Positions 37,758-52,100 of a DNA stretch of 64,000 nucleotides are shown here, in pieces. The stretch's first letter is position 1. Every line of letters starts with the position of its first letter. Under the pieces are notes generated by a model. That model did not search any database, was not told the origin of the DNA, and worked only from the letters and a program-made list of their open reading frames with translations. The stretch is from Tipula vernalis (taxonomy: Eukaryota; Arthropoda; Insecta; Diptera; Tipulidae). The stretch covers positions 50,351,389 to 50,415,388 of the forward strand of contig OY282558.1 in the NCBI GenBank assembly GCA_958295665.1. The letters run 5' to 3'. Position numbers and translations under genes: made by a program.

Positions 37758-40700
37758 TAGCCGCCCAAAAACTTGTGGGCTATAGCACAGTTGATTTTGA
37801 ATAAAATTGAATTTTCTAAGAAATGTTTAGAAATAATCGAGCAATGAAAATGAAAATTGTCACAGCAATTACAGGTTCCGAAACCTATTGACAAAGGTAT
37901 CAACCATCGTAATCGGACCATTTTAGATTTTTGCCGCCCAAAAACTTGTGGGCTATAGCACAGTTGATTTTCAATAAAATTGAATTTTCTAAGAAATGTT
38001 TAGAAATAATCGAGCAATCAAAATGCAAATTGTCACAGCAATTACAGGTTCCGAAACCTATTGACAAAGGTATCAACCATCGTAATCGGACCATTTTAGA
38101 TTTTTGCCGCCCAAAAACTTGTGGGCTATAGCACAGTTGATTTTCAATAAAATTGAATTTTCTAAGAAATGTTTAGAAATAATCGAGCAATCAAAATGAA
38201 AATTGTCACAGCAATTACAGGTTCCGAAACCTATTGACAGAGGTATCAACCATCGTAATCGGACCATTTTAGATTTTAGCCGCCCAAAAACTTGTGGGCT
38301 ATAGCACAGTTGATTTTCAATAAAATTGAATTTTCTAAGAAATGTTTAGAAATAATCGAGCAATCAAAATGAAAATTGTCACAGCAATTACAGGTCTCGA
38401 AACCTATTGATAGAGGTATCAACCATCGTAATCGGACCATTTTAGATTTTTGCCGCCCAAAAAGTTGTGGGCTATAGCACAGTTGATTTTCAATAAAATT
38501 GAATTTTCTAAGAAATGTTTAGAAATAATCGAGCAATCAAAATGAAAATTGTCACAGCAATTACAGGTCTCGAAACCTATTGATAGAGGTATCAACCATC
38601 GTAATCGGACCATTTTAGATTTTTGCCGCCCAAAAACTTGTGGGCTATAACATAGTTGATTTTCAATAAAATTGAATTTTCTAAGAAATGTTTAGAAATA
38701 ATCGAGCAATCAAAATGCAAATTGTCACAGCAATTACAGGTCTCGAAACCTATTGATAGAGGTATCAACCATCGTAATCGGAGCATTTTAGATTTTTGCC
38801 GCCCAAAAACTTGTGGGCTATAGCACAGTTGATTTTGAATAAAATTGAATTTTCTAAGAAATGTTTAGAAATAATCGAGCAATGAAAATGAAAATTGTCA
38901 CAGCAATTACAGGTTCCGAAACCTATTGACAAAGGTATCAACCATCGTAATCGGACCATTTTAGATTTTAGCCGCCCAAAAACTTGTGGGCTATAGCACA
39001 GTTGATTTTCAATAAAATTGAATTTTCTAAGAAATGTTTAGAAATAATCGAGCAATGAAAATGAAAATTGTCACAGCAATTACAGGTCTCGAAACCTATT
39101 GATAGAGGTATCAACCATCGTAATCGGACCATTTTAGATTTTAGCCGCCCAAAAACTTGTGGGCTATAGCACAGTTGATTTTCAATAAAATTGAATTTTC
39201 TAAGAAATGTTTAGAAATAATCGAGCAATGAAAATGAAAATTGTCACAGCAATTACAGGTCTCGAAACCTATTGATAGAGGTATCAACCATCGTAATCGG
39301 ACCATTTTAGATTTTTGCCGCCCAAAAACTTGTGGGCTATAGCACAGTTGATTTTCAATCAAATTGAATTTTCTAAGAAATGTTTAGAAATAATCGAGCA
39401 ATCAAAATGAAAATTGTCACAGCAATTACAGGTCTCGAAACCTATTGATAGAGGTATCAACCATCGTAATCGGACCATTTTAGATTTTTGCCGCCCAAAA
39501 ACTTGTGGGCTATAACATAGTTGATTTTCAATAAAATTGAATTTTCTAAGAAATGTTTAGAAATAATCGAGCAATCAAAATGCAAATTGTCACAGCAATT
39601 ACAGGTCTCGAAACCTATTGATAGAGGTATCAACCATCGTAATCGGAGCATTTTAGATTTTTGCCGCCCAAAAACTTGTGGGCTATAGCACAGTTGATTT
39701 TGAATAAAATTGAATTTTCTAAGAAATGTTTAGAAATAATCGAGCAATGAAAATGAAAATTGTCACAGCAATTACAGGTTCCGAAACCTATTGACAAAGG
39801 TATCAACCATCGTAATCGGACCATTTTAAATTTTTGCCGCCCAAAAACTTGTGGGCTATAGCACAGTTGATTTTCAATAAAATTGAATTTTCTAAGAAAT
39901 GTTTAGAAATAATCGAGCAATCAAAATGCAAATTGTCACAGCAATTACAGGTTCCGAAACCTATTGACAGAGGTATCAACCATCGTAATCGGACCATTTT
40001 AGATTTTAGCCGCCCAAAAACTTGTGGGCTATAGCACAGTTGATTTTCAATAAAATTGAATTTTCTAAGAAATGTTTAGAAATAATCGAGCAATGAAAAT
40101 GAAAATTGTCACAGCAATTACAGGTCTCGAAACCTATTGATAGAGGTATCAACCATCGTAATCGGACCATTTTAGATTTTAGCCGCCCAAAAACTTGTGG
40201 GCTATAGCACAGTTGATTTTCAATAAAATTGAATTTTCTAAGAAATGTTTAGAAATAATCGAGCAATGAAAATGAAAATTGTCACAGCAATTACAGGTCT
40301 CGAAACCTATTGATAGAGGTATCAACCATCGTAATCGGACCATTTTAGATTTTTGCCGCCCAAAAACTTGTGGGCTATAGCACAGTTGATTTTCAATAAA
40401 ATTGAATTTTCTAAGAAATGTTTAGAAATAATCGAGCAATCAAAATGAAAATTGTCACAGCAATTACAGGTCTCGAAACCTATTGATAGAGGTATCAACC
40501 ATCGTAATCGGACCATTTTAGATTTTAGCCGCCCAAAAACTTGTGGGCTATAGCACAGTTGATTTTCAATAAAATTGAATTTTCTAAGAAATGTTTAGAA
40601 ATAATCGAGCAATCAAAATGAAAATTGTCACAGCAATTACAGGTCTCGAAACCTATTGATAGAGGTATCAACCATCGTAATCGGACCATTTTAGATTTTT

Positions 40701-42601
40701 GCCGCCCAAAAACTTGTGGGCTATAGCACAGTTGATTTTCAATAAAATTGAATTTTCTAAGAAATGTTTAGAAATAATCGAGCAATGAAAATGAAAATTG
40801 TCACAGCAATTACAGGTCTCGAAACCTATTGATAGAGGTATCAACCATCGTAATCGGACCATTTTAGATTTTTGCCGCCCAAAAACTTGTGGGCTATAGC
40901 ACAGTTGATTTTCAATAAAATTGAATTTTCTAAGAAATGTTTAGAAATAATCGAGCAATCAAAATGAAAATTGTCACAGCAATTACAGGTCTCGAAACCT
41001 ATTGATAGAGGTATCAACCATCGTAATCGGACCATTTTAGATTTTAGCCGCCCAAAAACTTGTGGGCTATAGCACAGTTGATTTTCAATAAAATTGAATT
41101 TTCTAAGAAATGTTTAGAAATAATCGAGCAATCAAAATGAAAATTGTCACAGCAATTACAGGTCTCGAAACCTATTGATAGAGGTATCAACCATCGTAAT
41201 CGGACCATTTTAGATTTTTGCCGCCCAAAAACTTGTGGGCTATAGCACAGTTGATTTTGAATAAAATTGAATTTTCTAAGAAATGTTTAGAAATAATCGA
41301 GCAATGAAAATGAAAATTGTCACAGCAATTACAGGTTCCGAAACCTATTGACAAAGGTATCAACCATCGTAATCGGACCATTTTAGATTTTTGCCGCCCA
41401 AAAACTTGTGGGCTATAGCACAGTTGATTTTCAATAAAATTGAATTTTCTAAGAAATGTTTAGAAATAATCGAGCAATCAAAATGCAAATTGTCACAGCA
41501 ATTACAGGTTCCGAAACCTATTGACAGAGGTATCAACCATCGTAATCGGACCATTTTAGATTTTAGCCGCCCAAAAACTTGTGGGCTATAGCACAGTTGA
41601 TTTTCAATAAAATTGAATTTTCTAAGAAATGTTTAGAAATAATCGAGCAATCAAAATGAAAATTGTCACAGCAATTACAGGTCTCGAAACCTATTGATAG
41701 AGGTATCAACCATCGTAATCGGACCATTTTAGATTTTTGCCGCCCAAAAAGTTGTGGGCTATAGCACAGTTGATTTTCAATAAAATTGAATTTTCTAAGA
41801 AATGTTTAGAAATAATCGAGCAATCAAAATGAAAATTGTCACAGCAATTACAGGTCTCGAAACCTATTGATAGAGGTATCAACCATCGTAATCGGACCAT
41901 TTTAGATTTTTGCCGCCCAAAAAGTTGTGGGCTATAGCATAGTTGATTTTCAATAAAATTGAATTTTCTAAGAAATGTTTAGAAATAATCGAGCAATGAA
42001 AATGAAAATTGTCACAGCAATTACAGGTCTCGAAACCTATTGATAGAGGTATCAACCATCGTAATCGGACCATTTTAGATTTTTGCCGCCCAAAAAGTTG
42101 TGGGCTATAGCACAGTTGATTTTCAATAAAATTGAATTTTCTAAGAAATGTTTAGAAATAATCGAGCAATCAAAATGAAAATTGTCACAGCAATTACAGG
42201 TCTCGAAACCTATTGATAGAGGTACCAACCATCGTAATCGGACCATTTTAGATTTTTGCCGCCCAAAAACTTGTGGGCTATAGCACAGTTGATTTTCAAT
42301 AAAATTGAATTTTCTAAGAAATGTTTAGAAATAATCGAGCAATCAAAATGCAAATTGTCACAGCAATTACAGGTCTCGAAACCTATTGATAGAGGTATCA
42401 ACCATCGTAATCGGACCATTTTAGATTTTTGCCGCCCAAAAACTTGTGGGCTATAGCACAGTTGATTTTCAATAAAATTGAATTTTCTAAAAAATGTTTA
42501 GAAATAATCGAGCAATCAAAATGCAAATTGTCACAGCAATTACAGGTCTCGAAACCTATTGACAGAGGTATCAACCATCGTAATCGGAGCATTTTAGATT
42601 T
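37758..42601 (+). repeat. Higher-order block C (28 monomers, 4,844 bp)
   Basis: Near-identical tandem copy of block B. It ends where the sequence departs into the truncated monomer at 42.6 kb. After that, the order typical of the block start (u119 G, u166 G, GGTTCCG, GACAAAGG) resumes near 42,759, so a third copy begins but soon diverges. Confidence 0.88.
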
Positions 42602-42718
42602 TTGCCGCCCAAAAACTTGTGGGCTATAGCACAGTTGATTTTCAATAAAATTGAATTTTCTATGAAATGTTTATAAATAATCGAGCAATCAAAATGAAAA
42701 TTGTCACAGCATTTTAGA
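42599..42718 (+). repeat. Truncated 120-bp monomer (53-bp deletion at 42,710)
   Basis: GTCACAGC joins directly to ATTTTAG, losing 53 bases (about u14-u66). AGCA occurs at both ends of the lost segment, indicating microhomology. The same monomer has two changes I saw nowhere else: CTATGAAATG (u139 A>T) and TTTATAAATAA (u150 G>T). It sits at the right boundary of block C. Confidence 0.9.
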
Positions 42719-44200
42719 TTTTTGCCGCCCAAAAACTTGTGGGCTATAGCACAGTTGATTTTGAATAAAATTGAATTTTCTAAGAAATGTTTAGAAATAA
42801 TCGAGCAATGAAAATGAAAATTGTCACAGCAATTACAGGTTCCGAAACCTATTGACAAAGGTATCAACCATCGTAATCGGACCATTTTAGATTTTAGCCG
42901 CCCAAAAACTTGTGGGCTATAGCACAGTTGATTTTCAATAAAATTGAATTTTCTAAGAAATGTTTAGAAATAATCGAGCAATCAAAATGCAAATTGTCAC
43001 AGCAATTACAGGTTCCGAAACCTATTGACAGAGGTATCAACCATCGTAATCGGACCATTTTAGATTTTAGCCGCCCAAAAACTTGTGGGCTATAGCACAG
43101 TTGATTTTCAATAAAATTGAATTTTCTAAGAAATGTTTAGAAATAATCGAGCAATGAAAATGAAAATTGTCACAGCAATTACAGGTCTCGAAACCTATTG
43201 ATAGAGGTATCAACCATCGTAATCGGACCATTTTAGATTTTAGCCGCCCAAAAACTTGTGGGCTATAGCACAGTTGATTTTCAATAAAATTGAATTTTCT
43301 AAGAAATGTTTAGAAATAATCGAGCAATCAAAATGCAAATTGTCACAGCAATTACAGGTCTCGAAACCTATTGACAGAGGTATCAACCATCGTAATCGGA
43401 CCATTTTAGATTTTTGCCGCCCAAAAAGTTGTGGGCTATAGCATAGTTGATTTTCAATAAAATTGAATTTTCTAAGAAATGTTTAGAACTAATCGAGCAA
43501 TCAAAATGAAAATTGTCACAGCAATTACAGGTCTCGAAACCTATTGATAGAGGTATCAACCATCGTAATCGGACCATTTTAGATTTTTGCCGCCCAAAAA
43601 GTTGTGGGCTATAGCACAGTTGATTTTCAATAAAATTGAATTTTCTAAGAAATGTTTAGAAATAATCGAGCAATCAAAATGAAAATTGTCACAGCAATTA
43701 CAGGTCTCGAAACCTATTGATAGAGGTATCAACCATCGTAATCGGAGCATTTTAGATTTTTGCCGCCCAAAAACTTGTGGGCTATAGCACAGTTGATTTT
43801 CAATAAAATTGAATTTTCTAAGAAATGTTTAGAAATAATCGAGCAATCAAAATGAAAATTGTCACAGCAATTACAGGTCTCGAAACCTATTGATAAAGGA
43901 TCAACCATCGTAATCGGACCATTTTAGATTTTTGCCGCCCAAAAAGTTGTGGGCTATAGCATAGTTGATTTTCAATAAAATTGAATTTTCTAAGAAATGT
44001 TTAGAAATAATCGAGCAATCAAAATGAAAATTGTCACAGCAATTACAGGTCTCGAAACCTATTGATAGAGGTATCAACCATCGTAATCGGAGCATTTTAG
44101 ATTTTTGCCGCCCAAAAACTTGTGGGCTATAACACAGTTGATTTTCAATCAAATTGAATTTTCTAAGAAATGTTTAGAAATAATCGAGCAATCAAAATGC
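42602..44200 (+). repeat. Junction zone between block C and the hexamer repeat
   Basis: About nine monomers of mixed type, beginning with the truncated monomer. They include u108 T monomers (near 43,443 and 43,960), a 1-bp deletion at 43,899, GAACTAATC near 43,487, and a monomer with CTATAACACAG and CAATCAAATTG (near 44,132 and 44,148). Confidence 0.75.
43888..43906 (+). repeat. 1-bp deletion with linked substitution (GATAAAGGATCAACC)
   Basis: The usual GATAGAGGTATCAACC lacks one T at about 43,899 and carries u41 G>A without u39 T>C, a rare combination. Confidence 0.88.
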
Positions 44201-45238
44201 AAATTGTCACAGCAATTACAGGTCTCGAAACCTATTGATAGAGGTATCAACCATCGTAATCGGAGCATTTTAGATTTTTGCCGCCCAAAAAGTTGTGGGC
44301 TATAGCACAGTTGATTTTCAATAAAATTGAATTTTCTAAGAAATGTTTAGAAATAATCGAGCAATCAAAATGAAAATTGTCACAGCAATTACAGGTTCCG
44401 AAACCTATTGACAAAGGTATCAACCATCGTAATCGGACCATTTTAGATTTTTGCCGCCCAAAAAGTTGTGGGCTATAGCACAGTTGATTTTCAATAAAAT
44501 TGAATTTTCTAAGAAATGTTTAGAAATAATCGAGCAATCAAAATGAAAATTGTCACAGCAATTACAGGTCTCGAAACCTATTGATAGAGGTATCAACCAT
44601 CGTAATCGGACCATTTTAGATTTTTGCCGCCCAAAAAGTTGTGGGCTATAGCATAGTTGATTTTCAATAAAATTGAATTTTCTAAGAAATGTTTAGAAAT
44701 AATCGAGCAATGAAAATGAAAATTGTCACAGCAATTACAGGTCTCGAAACCTATTGATAGAGGTATCAACCATCGTAATCGGACCATTTTAGATTTTTGC
44801 CGCCCAAAAAGTTGTGGGCTATAGCACAGTTGATTTTCAATAAAATTGAATTTTCTAAGAAATGTTTAGAAATAATCGAGCAATCAAAATGCAAATTGTC
44901 ACAGCAATTACAGGTCTCGAAACCTATTGATAGAGGTATCAACCATCGTAATCGGACCATTTTAGATTTTTGCCGCCCAAAAAGTTGTGGGCTATAGCAT
45001 AGTTGATTTTCAATAAAATTGAATTTTCTAAGAAATGTTTAGAAATAATCGAGCAATGAAAATGAAAATTGTCACAGCAATTACAGGTCTCGAAACCTAT
45101 TGATAGAGGTATCAACCATCGTAATCGGACCATTTTAGATTTTTGCCGCCCAAAAACTTGTGGGCTATAGCATAGTTGATTTTCAATAAAATTGAATTTT
45201 CTAAGAAATGTTTAGAAATAATCGAGCAATCAAAATGA
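44201..45238 (+). repeat. 6-monomer higher-order unit, copy 1 (1,038 bp)
   Basis: Six monomers in the order u65G/u92G with GGTTCCG-GACAAAGG; standard; u108 T with u166 G; u173 C; u108 T with u166 G; u108 T with u92 C. The next 1,038 bp repeat this order and I found no difference inside it. The left edge is set by u173: C at 44,200 against A at 45,238. Confidence 0.88.
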
Positions 45239-46276
45239 AAATTGTCACAGCAATTACAGGTCTCGAAACCTATTGATAGAGGTATCAACCATCGTAATCG
45301 GAGCATTTTAGATTTTTGCCGCCCAAAAAGTTGTGGGCTATAGCACAGTTGATTTTCAATAAAATTGAATTTTCTAAGAAATGTTTAGAAATAATCGAGC
45401 AATCAAAATGAAAATTGTCACAGCAATTACAGGTTCCGAAACCTATTGACAAAGGTATCAACCATCGTAATCGGACCATTTTAGATTTTTGCCGCCCAAA
45501 AAGTTGTGGGCTATAGCACAGTTGATTTTCAATAAAATTGAATTTTCTAAGAAATGTTTAGAAATAATCGAGCAATCAAAATGAAAATTGTCACAGCAAT
45601 TACAGGTCTCGAAACCTATTGATAGAGGTATCAACCATCGTAATCGGACCATTTTAGATTTTTGCCGCCCAAAAAGTTGTGGGCTATAGCATAGTTGATT
45701 TTCAATAAAATTGAATTTTCTAAGAAATGTTTAGAAATAATCGAGCAATGAAAATGAAAATTGTCACAGCAATTACAGGTCTCGAAACCTATTGATAGAG
45801 GTATCAACCATCGTAATCGGACCATTTTAGATTTTTGCCGCCCAAAAAGTTGTGGGCTATAGCACAGTTGATTTTCAATAAAATTGAATTTTCTAAGAAA
45901 TGTTTAGAAATAATCGAGCAATCAAAATGCAAATTGTCACAGCAATTACAGGTCTCGAAACCTATTGATAGAGGTATCAACCATCGTAATCGGACCATTT
46001 TAGATTTTTGCCGCCCAAAAAGTTGTGGGCTATAGCATAGTTGATTTTCAATAAAATTGAATTTTCTAAGAAATGTTTAGAAATAATCGAGCAATGAAAA
46101 TGAAAATTGTCACAGCAATTACAGGTCTCGAAACCTATTGATAGAGGTATCAACCATCGTAATCGGACCATTTTAGATTTTTGCCGCCCAAAAACTTGTG
46201 GGCTATAGCATAGTTGATTTTCAATAAAATTGAATTTTCTAAGAAATGTTTAGAAATAATCGAGCAATCAAAATGA
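45239..46276 (+). repeat. 6-monomer higher-order unit, copy 2 (1,038 bp)
   Basis: Direct tandem copy of 44,201-45,238. Similarity continues into a partial third copy until about 46,367, where u92 is C instead of G. Confidence 0.88.
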
Positions 46277-49183
46277 AAATTGTCACAGCAATTACAGGTC
46301 TCGAAACCTATTGATAGAGGTATCAACCATCGTAATCGGAGCATTTTAGATTTTTGCCGCCCAAAAACTTGTGGGCTATAGCACAGTTGATTTTCAATAA
46401 AATTGAATTTTCTAAGAAATGTTTAGAAATAATCGAGCAATCAAAATGCAAATTGTCACAGCAATTACAGGTTCCGAAACCTATTGACAGAGGTATCAAC
46501 CATCGTAATCGGACCATTTTAGATTTTAGCCGCCCAAAAACTTGTGGGCTATAGCACAGTTGATTTTCAATAAAATTGAATTTTCTAAGAAATGTTTAGA
46601 AATAATCGAGCAATGAAAATGAAAATTGTCACAGCAATTACAGGTCTCGAAACCTATTGATAGAGGTATCAACCATCGTAATCGGACCATTTTAGATTTT
46701 TGCCGCCCAAAAACTTGTGGGCTATAGCACAGTTGATTTTCAATAAAATTGAATTTTCTAAGAAATGTTTAGAAATAATCGAGCAATCAAAATGCAAATT
46801 GTCACAGCAATTACAGGTCTCGAAACCTATTGACAGAGGTATCAACCATCGTAATCGGACCATTTTAGATTTTTGCCGCCCAAAAACTTGTGGGCTATAG
46901 CACAGTTGATTTTCAATAAAATTGAATTTTCTAAGAAATGTTTAGAAATAATCGAGCAATCAAAATGCAAATTGTCACAGCAATTACAGGTCTCGAAACC
47001 TATTGACAGAGGTATCAACCATCGTAATCGGACCATTTTAGATTTTTGCCGCCCAAAAACTTGTGGGCTATAGCACAGTTGATTTTCAATCAAATTGAAT
47101 TTTCTAAGAAATGTTTAGAAATAATCGAGCAATCAAAATGAAAATTTGCACAGCAATTACAGGTCTCGAAGCCTATTGATAGAGGTATCAACCATCGTAA
47201 TCGGACCATTTTAGATTTTTGCCGCCCAAAAAGTTGTGGGCTATAGCATAGTTGATTTTCAATAAAATTGAATTTTCTAAGAAATGTTTAGAAATAATCG
47301 AGCAATGAAAATGAAAATTGTCACAGCAATTACAGGTCTCGAAACCTATTGATAGAGGTATCAACCATCGTAATCGGAGCATTTTAGATTTTTGCCGCCC
47401 AAAAACTTGTGGGCTATAGCACAGTTGATTTTGAATAAAATTGAATTTTCTAAGAAATGTTTAGAAATAATCGAGCAATGAAAATGAAAATTGTCACAGC
47501 AATTACAGGTTCCGAAACCTATTGACAAAGGTATCAACCATCGTAATCGGACCATTTTAGATTTTTGCCGCCCAAAAACTTGTGGGCTATAGCACAGTTG
47601 ATTTTCAATAAAATTGAATTTTCTAAGAAATGTTTAGAAATAATCGAGCAATCAAAATGCAAATTGTCACAGCAATTACAGGTTCCGAAACCTATTGACA
47701 GAGGTATCAACCATCGTAATCGGACCATTTTAGATTTTAGCCGCCCAAAAACTTGTGGGCTATAGCACAGTTGATTTTCAATAAAATTGAATTTTCTAAG
47801 AAATGTTTAGAAATAATCGAGCAATGAAAATGAAAATTGTCACAGCAATTACAGGTCTCGAAACCTATTGATAGAGGTATCAACCATCGTAATCGGACCA
47901 TTTTAGATTTTTGCCGCCCAAAAACTTGTGGGCTATAGCACAGTTGATTTTCAATAAAATTGAATTTTCTAAGAAATGTTTAGAAATAATCGAGCAATCA
48001 AAATGCAAATTGCCACAGCAATTACAGGTCTCGAAACCTATTGATAGAGGTATCAACCATCGTAATCGGACCATTTTAGATTTTTGCCGCCCAAAAAGTT
48101 GTGGGCTATAGCACAGTTGATTTTCAATAAAATTGAATTTTCTAAGTAATGTTTAGAAATAATCGAGCAATCAAAATGAAAATTGTCACAGCAATTACAG
48201 GTCTCGAAACCTATTGATAGAGGTATCAACCATCGTAATCGGAGCATTTTAGATTTTTGCCGCCCAAAAACTTGTGGGCTATAGCACAGTTGATTTTCAA
48301 TAAAATTGAATTTTCTAAGAAATGTTTAGAAATAATCGAGCAATCAAAATGAAAATTGTCACAGCAATTACAGGTCTCGAAACCTATTGATAGAGGTATC
48401 AACCATCGTAATCGGACCATTTTAGATTTTTGCCGCCCAAAAAGTTGTGGGCTATAGCATAGTTGATTTTCAATCAAATTGAATTTTCTAAGAAATGTTT
48501 AGAAATAATCGAGCAATGAAAATGAAAATTGTCACAGCAATTACAGGTTCCGAAACCTATTGACAGAGGTATCAACCATCGTAATCGGACCATTTTAGAT
48601 TTTTGCCGCCCAAAAACTTGTGGGCTATAGCACAGTTGATTTTCAATAAAATTGAATTTTCTAAGAAATGTTTAGAAATAATCGAGCAATCAAAATGCAA
48701 ATTGTCACAGCATTTACAGGTTCCGAAACCTATTGACAGAGGTATCAACCATCGTAATCGGACCATTTTAGATTTTTGCCGCCCAAAAACTTGTGGGCTA
48801 TAGCACAGTTGATTTTCAATAAAATTGAATTTTCTAAGAAATGTTTAGAAATAATCGAGCAATGAAAATGAAAATTGTCACAGCAATTACAGGTTCCGAA
48901 ACCTATTGACAAAGGTATCAACCATCGTAATCGGACCATTTTAGATTTTTGCCGCCCAAAAACTTGTGGGCTATAGCACAGTTGATTTTCAATAAAATTG
49001 AATTTTCTAAGAAATGTTTAGAAATAATCGAGCAATCAAAATGCAAATTGTCACAGCAATTACAGGTTCCGAAACCTATTGACAGAGGTATCAACCATCG
49101 TAATCGGACCATTTTAGATTTTAGCCGCCCAAAAACTTGTGGGCTATAGCACAGTTGATTTTCAATAAAATTGAATTTTCTAA

Positions 49184-49197
49184 GAAATGTTAGAAAT
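49184..49197 (+). repeat. 1-bp deletion (AAATGTTAGAAAT)
   Basis: One T of the usual TGTTTAG (u146-u148) is missing. Confidence 0.88.
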
Positions 49198-52100
49198 AAT
49201 CGAGCAATCAAAATGAAAATTGTCACATCAATTACAGGTCTCGAAACCTATTGATAGAGGTATCAACCATCGTAATCGGACCATTTTAGATTTTTGCCGC
49301 CCAAAAACTTGTGGGCTATAGCACAGTTGATTTTCAATAAAATTGAATTTTCTAAGAAATGTTTAGAAATAATCGAGCAATCAAAATGCAAATTGTCACA
49401 GCAATTACAGGTCTCGAAACCTATTGACAGAGGTATCAACCATCGTAATCGGACCATTTTAGATTTTTGCCGCCCAAAAAGTTGTGGGCTATAGCATAGT
49501 TGATTTTCAATAAAATTGAATTTTCTAAGAAATGTTTAGAAATAATCGAGCAATGAAAATGAAAATTGTCACAGCAATTACAGGTCTCGAAACCTATTGA
49601 TAGAGGTATCAACCATCGTAATCGGACCATTTTAGATTTTTGCCGCCCAAAAACTTGTGGGCTATAGCACAGTTGATTTTCAATAAAATTGAATTTTCTA
49701 AGAAATGTTTAGAAATAATCGAGCAATCAAAATGAAAATTGTCACAGCAATTACAGGTTCCGAAACCTATTGACAGAGGTATCAACCATCGTAATCGGAC
49801 CATTTTAGATTTTAGCCGCCCAAAAACTTGTGGGCTATAGCACAGTTGATTTTCAATAAAATTGAATTTTCTAAGAAATGTTTAGAAATAATCGAGCAAT
49901 GAAAATGAAAATTGTCACAGCAATTACAGGTTCCGAAACCTATTGACAAAGGTATCAACCATCGTAATCGGACCATTTTAGATTTTTGCAGCCCAAAAAC
50001 TTGTGGGCTATAGCACAGTTGATTTTCAATAAAATTGAATTTTCTAAGAAATGTTTAGAAATAATCGAGCAATCAAAATGCAAATTGTCACAGCAATTAC
50101 AGGTTCCGAAACCTATTGACAGAGGTATCAACCATCGTAATCGGACCATTTTAGATTTTAACCGCCCAAAAACTTGTGGGCTATAGCACAGTTGATTTTC
50201 AATAAAATTGAATTTTCTAAGAAATGTTTAGAAATAATCGAGCAATCAAAATGAAAATTGTCACAGCAATTACAGGTCTCGAAACCTATTGATAGAGGTA
50301 TCAACCATCGTAATCGGACCATTTTAGATTTTTGCCGCCCAAAAACTTGTGGGCTATAGCACAGTTGATTTTCAATAAAATTGAATTTTCTAAGAAATGT
50401 TTAGAAATAATCGAGCAATCAAAATGCAAATTGTCACAGCAATTACAGGTCTCGAAACCTATTGACAGAGGTATCAACCATCGTAATCGGACCATTTTAG
50501 ATTTTAGCCGCCCAAAAACTTGTGGGCTATAGCACAGTTGATTTTCAATAAAATTGAATTTTCTAAGAAATGTTTAGAAATAATCGAGCAATGAAAATGA
50601 AAATTGTCACAGCAATTACAGGTTCCGAAACCTATTGACAAAGGTATCAACCATTGTAATCGGACCATTTTAGATTTTTGCCGCCCAAAAACTTGTGGGC
50701 TATAGCACAGTTGATTTTCAATAAAATTGAATTTTCTAAGAAATGTTTAGAAATAATCGAGCAATCAAAATGAAAATTGTCACAGCAATTACAGGTCTCG
50801 AAACCTATTGATAGAGGTATCAACCATCGTAATCGGACCATTTTAGATTTTTGCCGCCCAAAAATTTGTGGGCTATAGCACAGTTGATTTTCAATAAAAT
50901 TGAATTTTCTAAGAAATGTTTAGAAATAATCGAGCAATCAAAATGCAAATTGTCACAGCAATTACAGGTCTCGAAACCTATTGACAGAGGTATCAACCAT
51001 CGTAATCGGACCATTTTAGATTTTTGCCGCCCAAAAAGTTGTGGGCTATAGCATAGTTGATTTTCAATAAAATTGAATTTTCTAAGAAATGTTTAGAAAT
51101 AATCGAGCAATCAAAATGAAAATTGTCACAGCAATTACAGGTCTCGAAACCTATTGATAGAGGTATCAACCATCGTAATCGGACCATTTTAGATTTTTGC
51201 CGCCCAAAAAGTTGTGGGCTATAGCACAGTTGATTTTCAATAAAATTGAATTTTCTAAGAAATGTTTAGAAATAATCGAGCAATCAAAATGCAAATTGTC
51301 ACAGCAATTACAGGTCTCGAAACCTATTGATAGAGGTATCAACCATCGTAATCGGAGCATTTTAGATTTTTGCCGCCCAAAAACTTGTGGGCTATAGCAC
51401 AGTTGATTTTGAATAAAATTGAATTTTCTAAGAAATGTTTAGAAATAATCGAGCAATGAAAATGAAAATTGTCACAGCAATTACAGGTTCCGAAACCTAT
51501 TGACAAAGGTATCAACCATCGTAATCGGACCATTTTACATTTTTGCCGCCCAAAAACTTGTGGGCTATAGCACAGTTGATTTTCAATAAAATTGAATTTT
51601 CTAAGAAATGTTTAGAAATAATCGAGCAATCAAAATGCAAATTGTCACAGCAATTACAGGTTCCGAAACCTATTGACAGAGGTATCAACCATCGTAATCG
51701 GACCATTTTAGATTTTAGCCGCCCAAAAACTTGTGGGCTATAGCACAGTTGATTTTCAATAAAATTGAATTTTCTAAGAAATGTTTAGAAATAATCGAGC
51801 AATGAAAATGAAAATTGTCACAGCAATTACAGGTCTCGAAACCTATTGATAGAGGTATCAACCATCGTAATCGGACCATTTTAGATTTTTGCCGCCCAAA
51901 AAGTTGTGGGCTATAGCACAGTTGATTTTCAATAAAATTGAATTTTCTAAGAAATGTTTAGAAATAATCGAGCAATCAAAATGAAAATTGTCACAGCAAT
52001 TACAGGTCTCGAAACCTATTGACAGAGGTATCAACCATCGTAATCGGACCATTTTAGATTTTTGCCGCCCAAAAACTTGTGGGCTATAGCACAGTTGATT

